A stretch of DNA of 64,000 nt from Chloroflexota bacterium (lineage in GTDB: Bacteria; Chloroflexota; Anaerolineae; Anaerolineales; Anaerolineaceae): positions 1 to 64,000 of the forward strand of contig JAJFTV010000071.1 of NCBI GenBank assembly GCA_021372725.1. The letters are read 5' to 3'. This document shows, one piece after another, positions 45,122-54,101 of the stretch. The notes under the pieces are model-generated. The model saw only the letters and a list, made by a program, of their open reading frames with translations. It was not told the origin of the DNA and ran no database searches. Position numbers and translations under genes: made by a program. Numbering within the stretch: position 1 is the first letter of the stretch; each line of letters opens with the position of its first letter.

Positions 45122-45280
45122 ATGTTACATCGTAACCGCCTGGAAACGAAGCACCTGTTTCCCCACTGTGGCAAACTGGCCGGCCTGGCGGTGTTAAACG
45201 CAGACCCGTTGGAGAATATTTCCAATGTGCAAGGGGTTGATCAGATCAGTAAAGGCGTCATCGTCCATTATTACAGGTAA
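45122..45280 (+). pseudogene. Amidohydrolase C-terminal remnant
   Basis: A 52-codon ORF behind AGGAG, starting MLHRNRLETKHLF. Its second half (GKLAGLAVLNADPLENISNV...QISKGVIVHYYR) resembles the closing part of amidohydrolases, normally reading ADLVVLDADPL...V.KGG. The rest of the gene is absent, so it is probably a deletion product that kept a start signal. It could still be translated as a small protein. Confidence 0.55.
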
Positions 45281-45282
45281 AA

Positions 45283-45426
45283 ACGCTTGCCGAAACACAT
45301 CCTGATCCCTTTTACGCACGCACGAGAGCTTTTTATAACAAAATGGGCTTCCGGCCGCTTGAAGTGATCGAAACAATTTAGGGGCCGGAAAACCCGTGTC
45401 TGTTGATGGTGAAGACAATACAATAA
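45283..45426 (+). pseudogene. GNAT acetyltransferase C-terminal remnant
   Basis: The frame encodes PFYARTRAFYNKMGFRPLEV, the typical last strand-helix of GNAT N-acetyltransferases, followed by IETI, a TAG (45379-45381), then GPENPCLLMVKTIQ and a TAA. In intact relatives the stop position is normally a Trp codon. No N-terminal part exists, so this is a decayed fragment. Confidence 0.6.
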
Positions 45427-45476
45427 GAAGTAACAGCGCTTTAAATGGCTCGGTCGCTTTGGATGAGCAGTCGAAT

Positions 45477-46082
45477 CTACCCGTTCGAATTGGAAGAACC
45501 TGCCGGTGAAGGCTTATTTTCCGCTTCCCGCGCTTGTCGGCGGGCCAGCTTCCAACCCTTATATATAAAGGCTGGCAGGTGCCAGATAACACTTTCGTCC
45601 ACCAGAGGTAATGCTTTCCATAGTTCTTCAGGATGGAGATAGAGCGTGGAAGGCATCGAACCGAGCAGTATTGCCTTGATGGCGATATTCTCGTTTTTGA
45701 AACTGATGACGCTCATCGAAGTCAGTTCGATGCCGCCTTTGTCATAGATCGACATCTTGGAGAACACAAACAGTTGCGTGATCACAAAGGCCAGGATAAG
45801 CCAGAATACGCCAACGATGATCTCGCTGGCACCGCCAGGCCCCCCCGTGAGTGGGCGCGCAATGGCTCCCCACACGATCATAGCCAACCCGATGAACAAA
45901 ATAATCCAGGCCGGATATTTTGAACCAGAATTGCGGGTTCCAAGAACAACCAGAACGGTTACAACCAGCGCGGCCGCCAGATCGACTCCCTTACGCAGCC
46001 AACTGGTAGAACCCAGGAGGAAAGGTGATATTGCCAGCCAGACCGCCAGAACAAGGATGAGAACATACAAAAATTTTTTCAT
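45477..46082 (-). CDS. Membrane protein with SPW-like repeat
   Basis: 201 residues. The N-terminus (KKFLYVLILVLAVWLAISPFLLG) carries the W-x-x-I-S-P pattern of SPW-repeat membrane proteins, and about four membrane helices follow up to residue 115. The C-terminal half is cytosolic and ends in a basic, Ala/Ser-rich tail. GAGG lies before the ATG at 46082, which I prefer to a longer frame with a Cys-rich leader. Function unknown. Confidence 0.65.
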   Translation of the reverse strand: MKKFLYVLILVLAVWLAISPFLLGSTSWLRKGVDLAAALVVTVLVVLGTRNSGSKYPAWIILFIGLAMIVWGAIARPLTGGPGGASEIIVGVFWLILAFVITQLFVFSKMSIYDKGGIELTSMSVISFKNENIAIKAILLGSMPSTLYLHPEELWKALPLVDESVIWHLPAFIYKGWKLARRQAREAENKPSPAGSSNSNG

Positions 46083-46206
46083 AAAATCCTCAAGTAAGTA
46101 GTTGGGCTGTCCAGGACGCATTCTTTTGCATCCTGGACAGGTTCGGGATTTATAGCAGCAGATCATGGGAGATGGTGACAGTCTGCTGCAAAACTTACGA
46201 ACGTTT

Positions 46207-47796
46207 CTATGAAATTACATCATCGAAGTCGAGGCCGAGATCCTGCATAATAATCTGCGTTGCAGCACGCCCGCCGCCAATGATCGCTCCACCGGGGTGA
46301 GTCGACATACCACAGAGGTAGAGGCCATTGACCGGCGTCTTGTACTGGCCCAGTTCAGGGATGGGACGATAAGCGAAGTTTTGATACAGGAAAGAGCCTG
46401 GCCCCAGAACTGCGCCATTGAGCAGATTGGCGTTCCAGCGCGGATGGTCAAGTGGCGAAAATACGGTGCGTTTCAACACATTCTTGCGGGAAATGTTACT
46501 TGTAAAGGCAAGATATTTATCGAGGAACATATCTGCCACATCTTCCTTGATGCTGTCCCACTTCTGCGGGCCGCCATCCTTGAGGAAATAAGGCACATAA
46601 TGCCACAGGTAAAGAACATGCTTGCCTTCAGGGGCGCGCGAAGGATCGTGCCTTGACGGGTTCACCACGAATGGGGCAAAACCCTTCTGCGGGATCCTTC
46701 CATAGCGCAAATCATCAAACAAACTGCGGAAGTCCTCCAGGTCATTGGGCAGCGGTTCAACCATCACTGCGTCCTGAGCCCTGTCTGACGCTTTATAGCG
46801 AGGCATCTCGTCCAGGGCAATGGCCTGCATAAGGCCTGAAAAGCTGGGTTCGCTGATCCTGCCCAGCTTGTCGCGTATGTCAGAGCTTACGCCGTTATCC
46901 AGCCACTTGAGAATGGTCAGGCGTGGATCAACATTGCTGACCACAGCACGCCGGGCAGTGATCTCCTCACCGGAAGCGAGCTTGACTCCATAAGCATGAT
47001 CGCCTTTGGTGAGAATCTTGGTGACTTCGCTGTTGGTACGCACTGTTCCACCATTGGCCTCGATGCAATTGGCCAAAGCCTTTGCCAGAGCACCAGACCC
47101 ACCAATCGGCAACGCACTTTTCGAAACGTGTGCCATGGGAAGGGAGAGAAGCATCCAGACGCCGGTGCCCTTTTCTTCCGGTCCAACCATTGGCTCAGTT
47201 ACGACCTTTAATGCCTTCATCATGGTCTTGGGGTGCTCAAACCACTGGTGGGCAACATCCCAGGCGCTCATCATCATAAAACGGATCAGTTCCTGTCCAA
47301 CTGGGGACTGATCAAGCTGATGCATGAACATTCCGAAAGGCGGCGGGGCATTGTACATACCCTGACCCAGCAGTGGAAGCATGGGCAAAGCCTGCGTGAT
47401 AAACTTTTTATAGGCTTCTGCGTCATGCTGCGAGAATTTGGCGATATCCTGACAGGTGGCATCCAGATCCGCTGCGAAATGAATGGCGGTATTATCGGGG
47501 AACAGGTTGGCGACGATCAGATCGGGCATGACGTACTTTAATCCATACTTGCTCAACAGTCCAAGCTCGTCATTGACGATTAAGGGATTGCCGAGAATTG
47601 CACTATGAACAATGCCCCCAATATCATGCTTGAATCCTGGCAGCGTACATTCGATGGTGTTGGTCGCTCCCCCGATGAAATTGTTTTTCTCGATAACACC
47701 CACATTCAGGCCAGCTTTAGCCAGATAGGCCGCTACGATCAACCCGTTGTGGCCTGCGCCTACAACAATCACATCATAATTATATTGTTGATTCAT
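46207..47796 (-). CDS. FAD-dependent oxidoreductase, PYROXD2/phytoene-desaturase-like
   Basis: 529 residues. The FAD dinucleotide motif is VIVVGAGHNGLIVAAYLAKAG near the N-terminus, followed by the family motif IGGATNTIECTLPGFKHDIGG. The C-terminus (GLYLCGMSTHPGGAIIGGGRAATQIIM) closes the FAD site as in phytoene desaturase-type enzymes. It resembles the PYROXD2 group, whose substrate is not firmly known. The gene stands alone on the minus strand. AGGT precedes the ATG by several bases. Confidence 0.85.
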   Translation of the reverse strand: MNQQYNYDVIVVGAGHNGLIVAAYLAKAGLNVGVIEKNNFIGGATNTIECTLPGFKHDIGGIVHSAILGNPLIVNDELGLLSKYGLKYVMPDLIVANLFPDNTAIHFAADLDATCQDIAKFSQHDAEAYKKFITQALPMLPLLGQGMYNAPPPFGMFMHQLDQSPVGQELIRFMMMSAWDVAHQWFEHPKTMMKALKVVTEPMVGPEEKGTGVWMLLSLPMAHVSKSALPIGGSGALAKALANCIEANGGTVRTNSEVTKILTKGDHAYGVKLASGEEITARRAVVSNVDPRLTILKWLDNGVSSDIRDKLGRISEPSFSGLMQAIALDEMPRYKASDRAQDAVMVEPLPNDLEDFRSLFDDLRYGRIPQKGFAPFVVNPSRHDPSRAPEGKHVLYLWHYVPYFLKDGGPQKWDSIKEDVADMFLDKYLAFTSNISRKNVLKRTVFSPLDHPRWNANLLNGAVLGPGSFLYQNFAYRPIPELGQYKTPVNGLYLCGMSTHPGGAIIGGGRAATQIIMQDLGLDFDDVIS

Positions 47797-48016
47797 TGTA
47801 TGGTACCTCCGGTGAGTCTAAAAATTGAATAGGGATACGATGGAACAAACCTGAACGCCAAAGGAAATTTTGGCTGATTCAATCATAGCAAGCCGGGAGA
47901 AAGTAAACAATTAGTTCTCGGTGCTATCTTGTTCTGACAAAACAGGAACAGGAGATCCCATAAATGAATTAGATAACTAGTGCAAAAAATACTGAAAATT
48001 CTAACTCGAATGTATT

Positions 48017-48130
48017 AGTATTCCGCTATATACCAATAGAAAATTTGAAAATAACCAGAACAGGACACTTTAGCTCTGTCAAACTCTCGATTGGGAAGGA
48101 TTAAATTGCAATTTTATGTTTTGGCAAAGC
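48017..48130 (+). repeat. Double-hairpin dispersed repeat, copy B
   Basis: Shares AAATTTGAAAA, ACACTTTA.GCT, TGTCAAAC, ATTGGG, AAATTG.AATTT.ATGTTT and AATGAAAAAC.GAT with copy A in the same order. Its second hairpin is GCTCTGTCAAA (48073-48083) with TTTGGCAAAGC (48120-48130), 9 of 11 pairs. Its first arm GTATTCCGC (48018-48026) resembles copy C. It lies just past the response-regulator stop. Confidence 0.65.
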
Positions 48131-48164
48131 TTTGGAACCAAATGAAAAACAGATCCCTCGCAAA

Positions 48165-48815
48165 TTACTGCTCGATCAAATTCAACGCCATGGCACGATT
48201 GATCAGCTCGGCGGTATTGTGGACGCCCAGCTTTTGCATGATGTTGGTGCGGTGTGCTCTTACAGTATGCACCGACAGGTTCAAATACGCTGCAAGCGCC
48301 TTATTACTCATCCCTTTTGCCAGCAGTTGCAGAATTTCCATCTCCCTGGGGGTCAGGCCACCTTCCGTTTCCCCGGTTGTCACGATGCGCAGGTACTGGT
48401 CCACCAGCGTGGCAGCCACACTGGGCTGGAGAAAAACTGTTCCGGAAATGGCTGCCTGGATGGCTTTAAGCAGCTCTTCACCCGCAGCATCCTTCGTTAC
48501 ATAGCAGGCTGCACCGGCCTTAAGCACCTCCGAGATATATTCCTCGGTTTGGTACATGGTCAGAATAACCACCTTTGTACTTGGGTTTTGTTGGCGGATC
48601 AGGCGGGTGGCCTCTATGCCGTTCAGTTTGGGCATGGCGATGTCCATCACTACCACATCCGGCTGCAGTTGGGCTGCCATTTCAACTGCAACCTGTCCAT
48701 CCTGGGCTTCTCCGATCACTTGTACAAGCCCGGACCTTTCCAGCAGGGTGCACAATCCTTCTCTCAACATGCGGTGATCATCGGCCAGTAACACCCGGAT
48801 TAGTTTGCTGTTCAT
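48165..48815 (-). CDS. NarL/LuxR-family response regulator
   Basis: 216 residues. Receiver: Asp12-13 (LLADDHRML), phosphorylation site near 58 (VVVMDIAMPK), Lys in YVTKDAAG. C-terminal LuxR helix-turn-helix: LTPREMEILQLLAKGMSNKALAAYLNLSVHTVRAH. Its start overlaps the stop of the GAF kinase by four bases. Paralogous in design to the 23166 regulator. Targets unknown. Confidence 0.92.
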   Translation of the reverse strand: MNSKLIRVLLADDHRMLREGLCTLLERSGLVQVIGEAQDGQVAVEMAAQLQPDVVVMDIAMPKLNGIEATRLIRQQNPSTKVVILTMYQTEEYISEVLKAGAACYVTKDAAGEELLKAIQAAISGTVFLQPSVAATLVDQYLRIVTTGETEGGLTPREMEILQLLAKGMSNKALAAYLNLSVHTVRAHRTNIMQKLGVHNTAELINRAMALNLIEQ

Positions 48816-50239
48816 GCATTCTCCGTTTTTTCGTTCAAATATAAAGGAACCCGGGCGCGCACAAATGTACCCTGGCCCGGAGAGGAACGAATTTTGAGTG
48901 ATCCATTGACCAACGCGAGACGTTCTGACATCCCATACAAACCGAAACTTTCCACCGGGCTTTGCATGAGTTTTACGGCGTTAAAACCGTTGCCGTCATC
49001 TTCGATCGTTAATACCAAATCACCACGAGCCTTGCTCAAGCTAACCCTGATCTCGGTTGCCTGGCTGTGGCGTAGGGAATTGGTCAGTGCCTCTTGTGCA
49101 ACCCGGTATAAAACCGTTGCCACGGTCGGGTTAAGTTCTTTGCCTATATCTTCCAATGTCAAAATAATTTTTGGGGACTGTGGTTCTACAAAACGGGACG
49201 TGTACCACTTTAAGGCAGCCACCAACCCCAAATCATCCAGAACAGAGGGATAGAGTGTAAAAGTCAGATCACGTAAACTCCCCATGATATCCCTGATGGC
49301 GTTCCGCAAATCGGTGATTCTGGTATGTGCTTCTATCGATTCCGGGGGAACGATGTCTGCCAGGTTGGTAAGGCCAATCGAGATAAGGGTCAGCGCCTGG
49401 CCGGCACCATCATGGATTTCGGTTGCAATCCGCTTGCGTTCTGCTTCCTGGACATTGATCAATTGGCCGAACATCTGTCGCAGACGATCTTCTTTTTTGC
49501 CCAATTCCTTCCAAAGCATTCCGTTGTCGACAGCGATGGCGATCAAATCAGCCAGATGTGTCAGCAAGCGCAGGTCTTTTTGTTTGAATTTCCGCCTGTC
49601 AGTCCAATGTTCCAGTTGCAGACTGCCGATTACCTTGTCGCGTGTAATAAAGGGCACACACAGCACACTCTGGCTGGGAAGAGGGTGGGAGGTCTTGAAT
49701 TTATCCAAAACATCTTTGGCATCCCCTCTGACACTTTCATAAAGCTGTGCGACTGCTTCCTCTGTATCGGCAAGTAGAGGTTGGCGGAGCTGAAAAACCA
49801 ACCCTGGGGCGCCCTCACCAGGGCTGAATAAAATTTCTCTTTCCAATACAGGATAACCAAAACTCGTCATCGTCACGAGTGCATCGCGTGCTGGATCGTA
49901 AAGAAATATTTCCGCGCCATCCGAGAGCTTAAATAACTCGGCGATTTTCTCGGTGGTTGTCTTGAGGAGCACATCCAGATCGAGTGTTGAGGTGAGTATT
50001 TTGGCAGCCTCCAGCAGCGCCTCGGCTCTATGCAGTTGGTCTTCAAGTTGTACATACCTGGCCCCAAAATCGTTTTCAGTTGCGGAGGCTGTGATGAGCT
50101 GCTCGCGTACCTCGGAAAGTAATTCAAAAAGACGCGATTCCTCTACAGTCGCTGCATCTGGGGCATGCAATTCGCGCCAGTCGCCTTGGAGCCAGGCCTC
50201 ACAAGTGTCTGCAAGTTTATTTATTTGCTCATCATTCAC
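48812..50239 (-). CDS. GAF-domain sensor histidine kinase, NarX/DegS type
   Basis: 475 residues, no membrane helices. A coiled coil (about 45-80) leads to a GAF domain (about 80-230: LEAAKILTSTLDLDVLLKTTTEKIAELF). HisKA_3 carries the phospho-acceptor in RIATEIHDGAGQALT (His about 275) and the ATPase domain shows EALTNSLRHSQA and IEDDGNGFN. GTG start at 50239 with GGGGAAT upstream. Forms a pair with the overlapping regulator. The operon is bracketed by repeat copies B and C. Confidence 0.9.
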   Translation of the reverse strand: MNDEQINKLADTCEAWLQGDWRELHAPDAATVEESRLFELLSEVREQLITASATENDFGARYVQLEDQLHRAEALLEAAKILTSTLDLDVLLKTTTEKIAELFKLSDGAEIFLYDPARDALVTMTSFGYPVLEREILFSPGEGAPGLVFQLRQPLLADTEEAVAQLYESVRGDAKDVLDKFKTSHPLPSQSVLCVPFITRDKVIGSLQLEHWTDRRKFKQKDLRLLTHLADLIAIAVDNGMLWKELGKKEDRLRQMFGQLINVQEAERKRIATEIHDGAGQALTLISIGLTNLADIVPPESIEAHTRITDLRNAIRDIMGSLRDLTFTLYPSVLDDLGLVAALKWYTSRFVEPQSPKIILTLEDIGKELNPTVATVLYRVAQEALTNSLRHSQATEIRVSLSKARGDLVLTIEDDGNGFNAVKLMQSPVESFGLYGMSERLALVNGSLKIRSSPGQGTFVRARVPLYLNEKTENA

Positions 50240-50334
50240 AGGTAATTCCCCTATCCATATTGGACCGGAAATGCCAACTTCAGGTAGATAATCGGTCCAG
50301 TAATCCAGTACAGATGATTACCCTGTGTACTACT

Positions 50335-50446
50335 GCTCTGTCAAAACTCAATCTAACATTTGCAACCAGTACTTTTTTACTTTGACAGAGCTTAAAGTAT
50401 TCCGTTACTTAAAAATGAAATCATTGAATCTTGTTTGACGGAATAC
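50335..50446 (-). repeat. Double-hairpin dispersed repeat, copy C (inverted)
   Basis: Perfect 11-bp inverted repeat GCTCTGTCAAA (50335-50345) with TTTGACAGAGC (50381-50391), then GTATTCCGT (50397-50405) with ACGGAATAC (50438-50446). Read on the minus strand this gives the same order as copy A, joined by ACTTTAAGCTCTGTCAAA. Length matches copies A and B (111-114 bp). Confidence 0.7.
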
Positions 50447-50466
50447 TACGCTTTGAACATAGTTAA

Positions 50467-51210
50467 TTATACAGTTTTTGGATTATTCGATTCATTTTGT
50501 TCCAACATTTCCAGCCAGCCGGGCAGTTGACCGATGTGCTCCAGCTCGTAGTAGGCGACCGTTAGCGGTTCATTCACCAGTTCATGGGCCCAGGTGATCT
50601 CATACGGGATGTGCAGAGCATGCCCGCCCAGCTCGAGAACCGGCAGAATATCCGATTTGAGTGAATTGCCGATCATCAGGAAACGCTGCGGTTCAACACC
50701 ATGTCGCTGCAAAAGGGTATGATAGGTAGCCTGGTTCTTTACACTGACCACCTCGTAACTGCGGAAGTACCCGGCAACCCCGGATCGTTTCAGTTTGGCT
50801 TCCTGTTCCAGCAATTCCCCCTTGGTAATGACCATCAGGTTGTAGCGCATTTGGAGCGCCTGGAGTGTTTCTTCCACATGCGGCAGCAACTGGATCTGCG
50901 CTCCCAGCATCCCTTTGCCCAATTCCAGGATCTGCCGGATCTGGCCGGCTTTGAGGGAATCGCCGCCCAGCTCAATGGCAGTCTCGATCATGGATAAGGT
51001 ATAGCTTTTGATGCCATACCCGTACAGATTGATATTGATCGTCTCCTTTTGATAGAGGTACCGCTCAAGTTCCTTGACTGTCATTGGGGTGGGGATCACC
51101 TTGATCAAGGTATCCAGCGCTTCCAGGTACAGACGTTCGGTATGCCAGAGTGTGTCATCGGCATCGAAGGCGATCAGATCAAATAAGGGATGGTCATTTT
51201 TGTTCAACAT
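50467..51210 (-). CDS. HAD-superfamily hydrolase
   Basis: 247 residues. Motif I is LIAFDADDTLWHT (nucleophile Asp and acid Asp), motif II Thr in LMVITKGELL, and motif III/IV in MIGNSLKSDILPVLELGG. The cap lies between motifs I and II, giving the subfamily I layout of phosphoglycolate-phosphatase-like enzymes. Substrate unknown. It ends 20 bases past repeat copy C. Confidence 0.88.
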   Translation of the reverse strand: MLNKNDHPLFDLIAFDADDTLWHTERLYLEALDTLIKVIPTPMTVKELERYLYQKETININLYGYGIKSYTLSMIETAIELGGDSLKAGQIRQILELGKGMLGAQIQLLPHVEETLQALQMRYNLMVITKGELLEQEAKLKRSGVAGYFRSYEVVSVKNQATYHTLLQRHGVEPQRFLMIGNSLKSDILPVLELGGHALHIPYEITWAHELVNEPLTVAYYELEHIGQLPGWLEMLEQNESNNPKTV

Positions 51211-51762
51211 AGCGCGTCAACCGGTACCGTTAATCATAACACGCAGGCAGGCGGTTTCCTTAATTTTAATACTGACATCGGCATTTTCAGCGACTGTAGC
51301 CGTTGGTTTCGTGGATTGATAAGAAGAATTTTTCATCCTGGAAGAAATCAATACTACAATTCAGCCGGCAAGCGGGGGTTGGGATCGAGAAATCACAGGC
51401 CAATCATAGAGCAAGCGTCAAGCAGTATCTGTCATGCCATGTTATTCTATGAGGGAAATAGGGCAACTTCTTTTTCTCCTCCTTTTCTTGAGAGCCAGAG
51501 TTAAATCCTGGCTCTCATGAATTTAAGATGGTGTCTTGATTCGATATATGGGTCGCCCGAAAAAATACCTTTACCACCCATAATTGTCCTACATATTACT
51601 AAAATATAATATTTTCCACCAATAAATAACCGAAACCGACAAGAATCGGACGGAAAATTCATTCTTCCTGCGATGCTTTGAAAAGCAGATCGCTATAATC
51701 GTACCTGTCCGGCAGGCTGCTTTTGAAATTCTCATCTTGAAAAAACTGAACAAGGTAAACAC
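51211..51762. other. Spacer with hairpins upstream of the CAP-domain gene
   Basis: No gene found. One perfect hairpin, GAGAGCCAG (51490-51498) with CTGGCTCTC (51508-51516), lacks a T-tract. Near the CAP gene AAAAGCAG (51681-51688) pairs with CTGCTTTT (51717-51724) around CCTG/CAGG (51704-51716), ending 38 bases before the ATG, so the leader may fold. A TATAAT box lies at 51694. Confidence 0.4.
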
Positions 51763-52560
51763 ATGGACAGGAATAATCACCTGAAATTGAATGGCGGTTT
51801 TGGCATCATAAAAATCATTACTATTATCACTGTTATGGCGATGATGGCCATGCCGGTTGTTTTGCTTAATGGAAAAGATGAACAGAGTGGTATTGCCCGT
51901 CAACAACCTGATCCATTGAATAAGATGGATGAGCAAATTGAAGAAACGGCTACTTTGCCTGCGATGGCGGTTCAGGGGCGATTGGCTTTTCAGGATGCTG
52001 AAACCAGAGGGATGATTGTGCAGGTGGGTGAGCCGCTGGAAGATGAAATTGAAGAAAAACACTCATTATTTGATATTTTGTCGCTTTACAGACCTCAACT
52101 GAATGAAGACCCGGAGAATGGATTGGGGTTCACGGAAGGCTGCGAGGTGAGCACCGACCGGGAATTTGAAAGTCAATTATTTGAGTTGATCAACAAGGAA
52201 AGGAAGCGCCTGGGGTTGGATTTGCTGATCTGGAATGAGGATTTGGCCAATGCAGCCCGCAAGCACAGTGCAGATATGGCCTGTAATGATTTTTTCAGCC
52301 ATACCAATCTGGACGGTGAGACATTCAATGAACGAATCGCGGCCGAGGGCTATGAATACTATGCCGCCGGAGAGGATTTGTTCGCCGGAGACGACGCCTT
52401 CAATACACCCACACAAGCCTTTTATGGTTGGTACAACAGTACCGCTCACTATCGGGTCATGACTCATCCCGACCTGACAGAAGCCGGTATTGGCTATGTT
52501 TATTCGGCTGACAGCCGATATGGGGGGTACTTTACTGCCGATTTTGGTAAACCCAGATAG
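51763..52560 (+). CDS. Membrane-anchored CAP/SCP-domain protein
   Basis: 265 residues. One N-terminal membrane helix (about 14-36, IITIITVMAMMAMPVVLL) and an acidic linker lead to a C-terminal CAP domain (about 145-260). The domain shows LFELINKERKRLGLDLL, LANAARKHSADMACNDFFSHTNLDGETFNERI and STAHYRVMTHPDLTEAGIGYV; the two conserved His are those of ARKHS and SFFSH-type positions. Such extracellular CAP proteins are common in spore-formers and Chloroflexota; activity unknown. AAGG precedes the ATG. Confidence 0.82.
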   Translation: MDRNNHLKLNGGFGIIKIITIITVMAMMAMPVVLLNGKDEQSGIARQQPDPLNKMDEQIEETATLPAMAVQGRLAFQDAETRGMIVQVGEPLEDEIEEKHSLFDILSLYRPQLNEDPENGLGFTEGCEVSTDREFESQLFELINKERKRLGLDLLIWNEDLANAARKHSADMACNDFFSHTNLDGETFNERIAAEGYEYYAAGEDLFAGDDAFNTPTQAFYGWYNSTAHYRVMTHPDLTEAGIGYVYSADSRYGGYFTADFGKPR

Positions 52561-52583
52561 AGGTGTGGAAAATTATGTTTTTC

Positions 52584-52612
52584 CCCATCCCGCTCTGTAC
52601 ACACGGGATGGG
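52584..52612. terminator. Perfect hairpin after the CAP gene
   Basis: CCCATCCCG (52584-52592) pairs with CGGGATGGG (52604-52612), 9 bp perfect, without a following T-tract. Probably the CAP gene terminator, or the leader of the nitroreductase fragment. Confidence 0.45.
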
Positions 52613-52624
52613 AAGGAGGGACTT

Positions 52625-52735
52625 GTGGACGTTTACGAAGCAATGGCTGCCCGAAAGACGATCCAAGATTTTGCGCCGGTCGAAATCAGCCCGGAGATGA
52701 TAAAAAGATCATCCGGTGCAGTGTGGAAAACATGA
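52625..52735 (+). pseudogene. Nitroreductase N-terminal fragment
   Basis: GTG behind AAGGAGG opens a 36-codon frame reading VDVYEAMAARKTIQDFAPVEISPEMIKR, like the start of nitroreductase-family flavoproteins (normally R-K-T-I-R-x-F). It then ends at TGA, and downstream sequence in other frames shows no clear nitroreductase domain before the next gene. An intact protein would be about 180-200 residues. Confidence 0.6.
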
Positions 52736-52782
52736 GCGATTTTTACCTTATGGCAACCTTCCAGCAGCAAATGACTTGCCTG

Positions 52783-53814
52783 TTATTGGGCCTGGAGGGT
52801 TTCCACAACCGATACAGGAACCCATAATGCGCCATTCCAGAAGGGAGACATTTTGGCAGCACTTCCAAAAACATCGATGCTCGGGACGGGAGCAGAGGGG
52901 TCCTGAATGAACTGCAGGAGTGCTTCACAATCATCGTTAATGTTCCATTGCGCATACGTCTCAGACAGGACGGCCGGAATATCATGATAAATTGCAATCA
53001 ACATCTGCTGTCCACGGAGATCCACATTGAACAGTCCGGAATTGGTTGTCGACTGGAAGAGGACGGCAGGAAGCTCCAAAAGCGATGTTGGTTGGGAAAG
53101 ATTATCATTGCTGAGCTTATATAGGGTCGTACCCTGTTCCACATATTCGTTAAACGTAAATATAATGGAACGGTCCGGTGTAACCGGCATTTCCAAAACA
53201 ACGGCAGTATTGGCTTCATTCACGTTCACAGTACCAAGCATTCTGACGGCAAACATGGATATGGGGATTTCATAGGTTTGCTCTTCGGTGCTGACCGCCG
53301 TGATCTTTTCTTCGCGTACATAACCGTATGGAAGGGGTTCTCCGCTTGTCGGGTCGCTGAAATGCTTTTCCGGCGTGTCGGCAGGAAGCGGGGTGGCCAG
53401 CAGGGTGTCAAGCAAATGCACATCCTGCCCATCGAACCCGATAATCGTCCGGCTGACTGTGATGACTTCCATAGAGTACGCCCATTCCGTCCCGTCCCAG
53501 GTGGCAGTAACGTCACCGTTGGCGTTTTTCACCACCCAGGCGTTGTTTTCAAACACCATTTCTGCATTGTTGGCGGCGGACAACCCCACATCGACTGTCG
53601 GCTGTGGCGGTACTTCGGGCGTTGATGTAGCGGGGATGGGCATCACGGTACTGGTGGAGACAGGTGTTGAAGTCGATATTGATACAGCGGTTTCGGTGGG
53701 AGCGGATGTGGATGTTGACATACCAATCTCGGTTTGAACAGTACCAGCCGTTGGTGAACAACTTGCCAGAAAAACCGCGGCAAATAAAATTGTAAAAATT
53801 CTTTTAATATTCAT
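52783..53814 (-). CDS. Lipoprotein of unknown function
   Basis: 343 residues. Signal peptide ends in the lipobox FLASC (Cys19). Next comes an unusually Ser/Thr/Pro-rich linker (about 20-80, with runs like STSAPTETAVSISTSTPVST), typical of Chloroflexota lipoproteins. The globular part (about 90-343) begins AANNAEMVFENNAWVVKNANG, with no motif I recognise; it has no Cys in catalytic contexts. ATG at 53814 has AGGA five bases upstream. Confidence 0.65.
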   Translation of the reverse strand: MNIKRIFTILFAAVFLASCSPTAGTVQTEIGMSTSTSAPTETAVSISTSTPVSTSTVMPIPATSTPEVPPQPTVDVGLSAANNAEMVFENNAWVVKNANGDVTATWDGTEWAYSMEVITVSRTIIGFDGQDVHLLDTLLATPLPADTPEKHFSDPTSGEPLPYGYVREEKITAVSTEEQTYEIPISMFAVRMLGTVNVNEANTAVVLEMPVTPDRSIIFTFNEYVEQGTTLYKLSNDNLSQPTSLLELPAVLFQSTTNSGLFNVDLRGQQMLIAIYHDIPAVLSETYAQWNINDDCEALLQFIQDPSAPVPSIDVFGSAAKMSPFWNGALWVPVSVVETLQAQ

Positions 53815-54036
53815 ATTTTCCTGAAAAGTCAAAACCTGGTAAACGATTCTCTATCATTCAAATAAATAATTTGAAGGCAAATTGTGCTACGCCTTTTACC
53901 CTAGAATTATATCAATCCTTCTCAAGAAAATACAAAGAACGCCCCCCACATGTAGAACGTTTTACTCTTCTTGATCTTACACTCTCATCATTGCCCCGAA
54001 CGGACACTTGTCCTTACAGCTCAGTTGATTGATTAA

Positions 54037-54074
54037 AATTGGTGCATTCAAGGCTTAGAATGAATGCACCAATT
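54037..54074 (-). terminator. Terminator of the ABC exporter operon
   Basis: AATTGGTGCATTC (54037-54049) pairs perfectly over 13 bp with GAATGCACCAATT (54062-54074). It lies just downstream of the HlyD gene stop; on the minus strand TTTTAATC follows. Confidence 0.7.
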
Positions 54075-54101
54075 ATTTGATTCCGCCGTGTTTATTATTT
54101 G

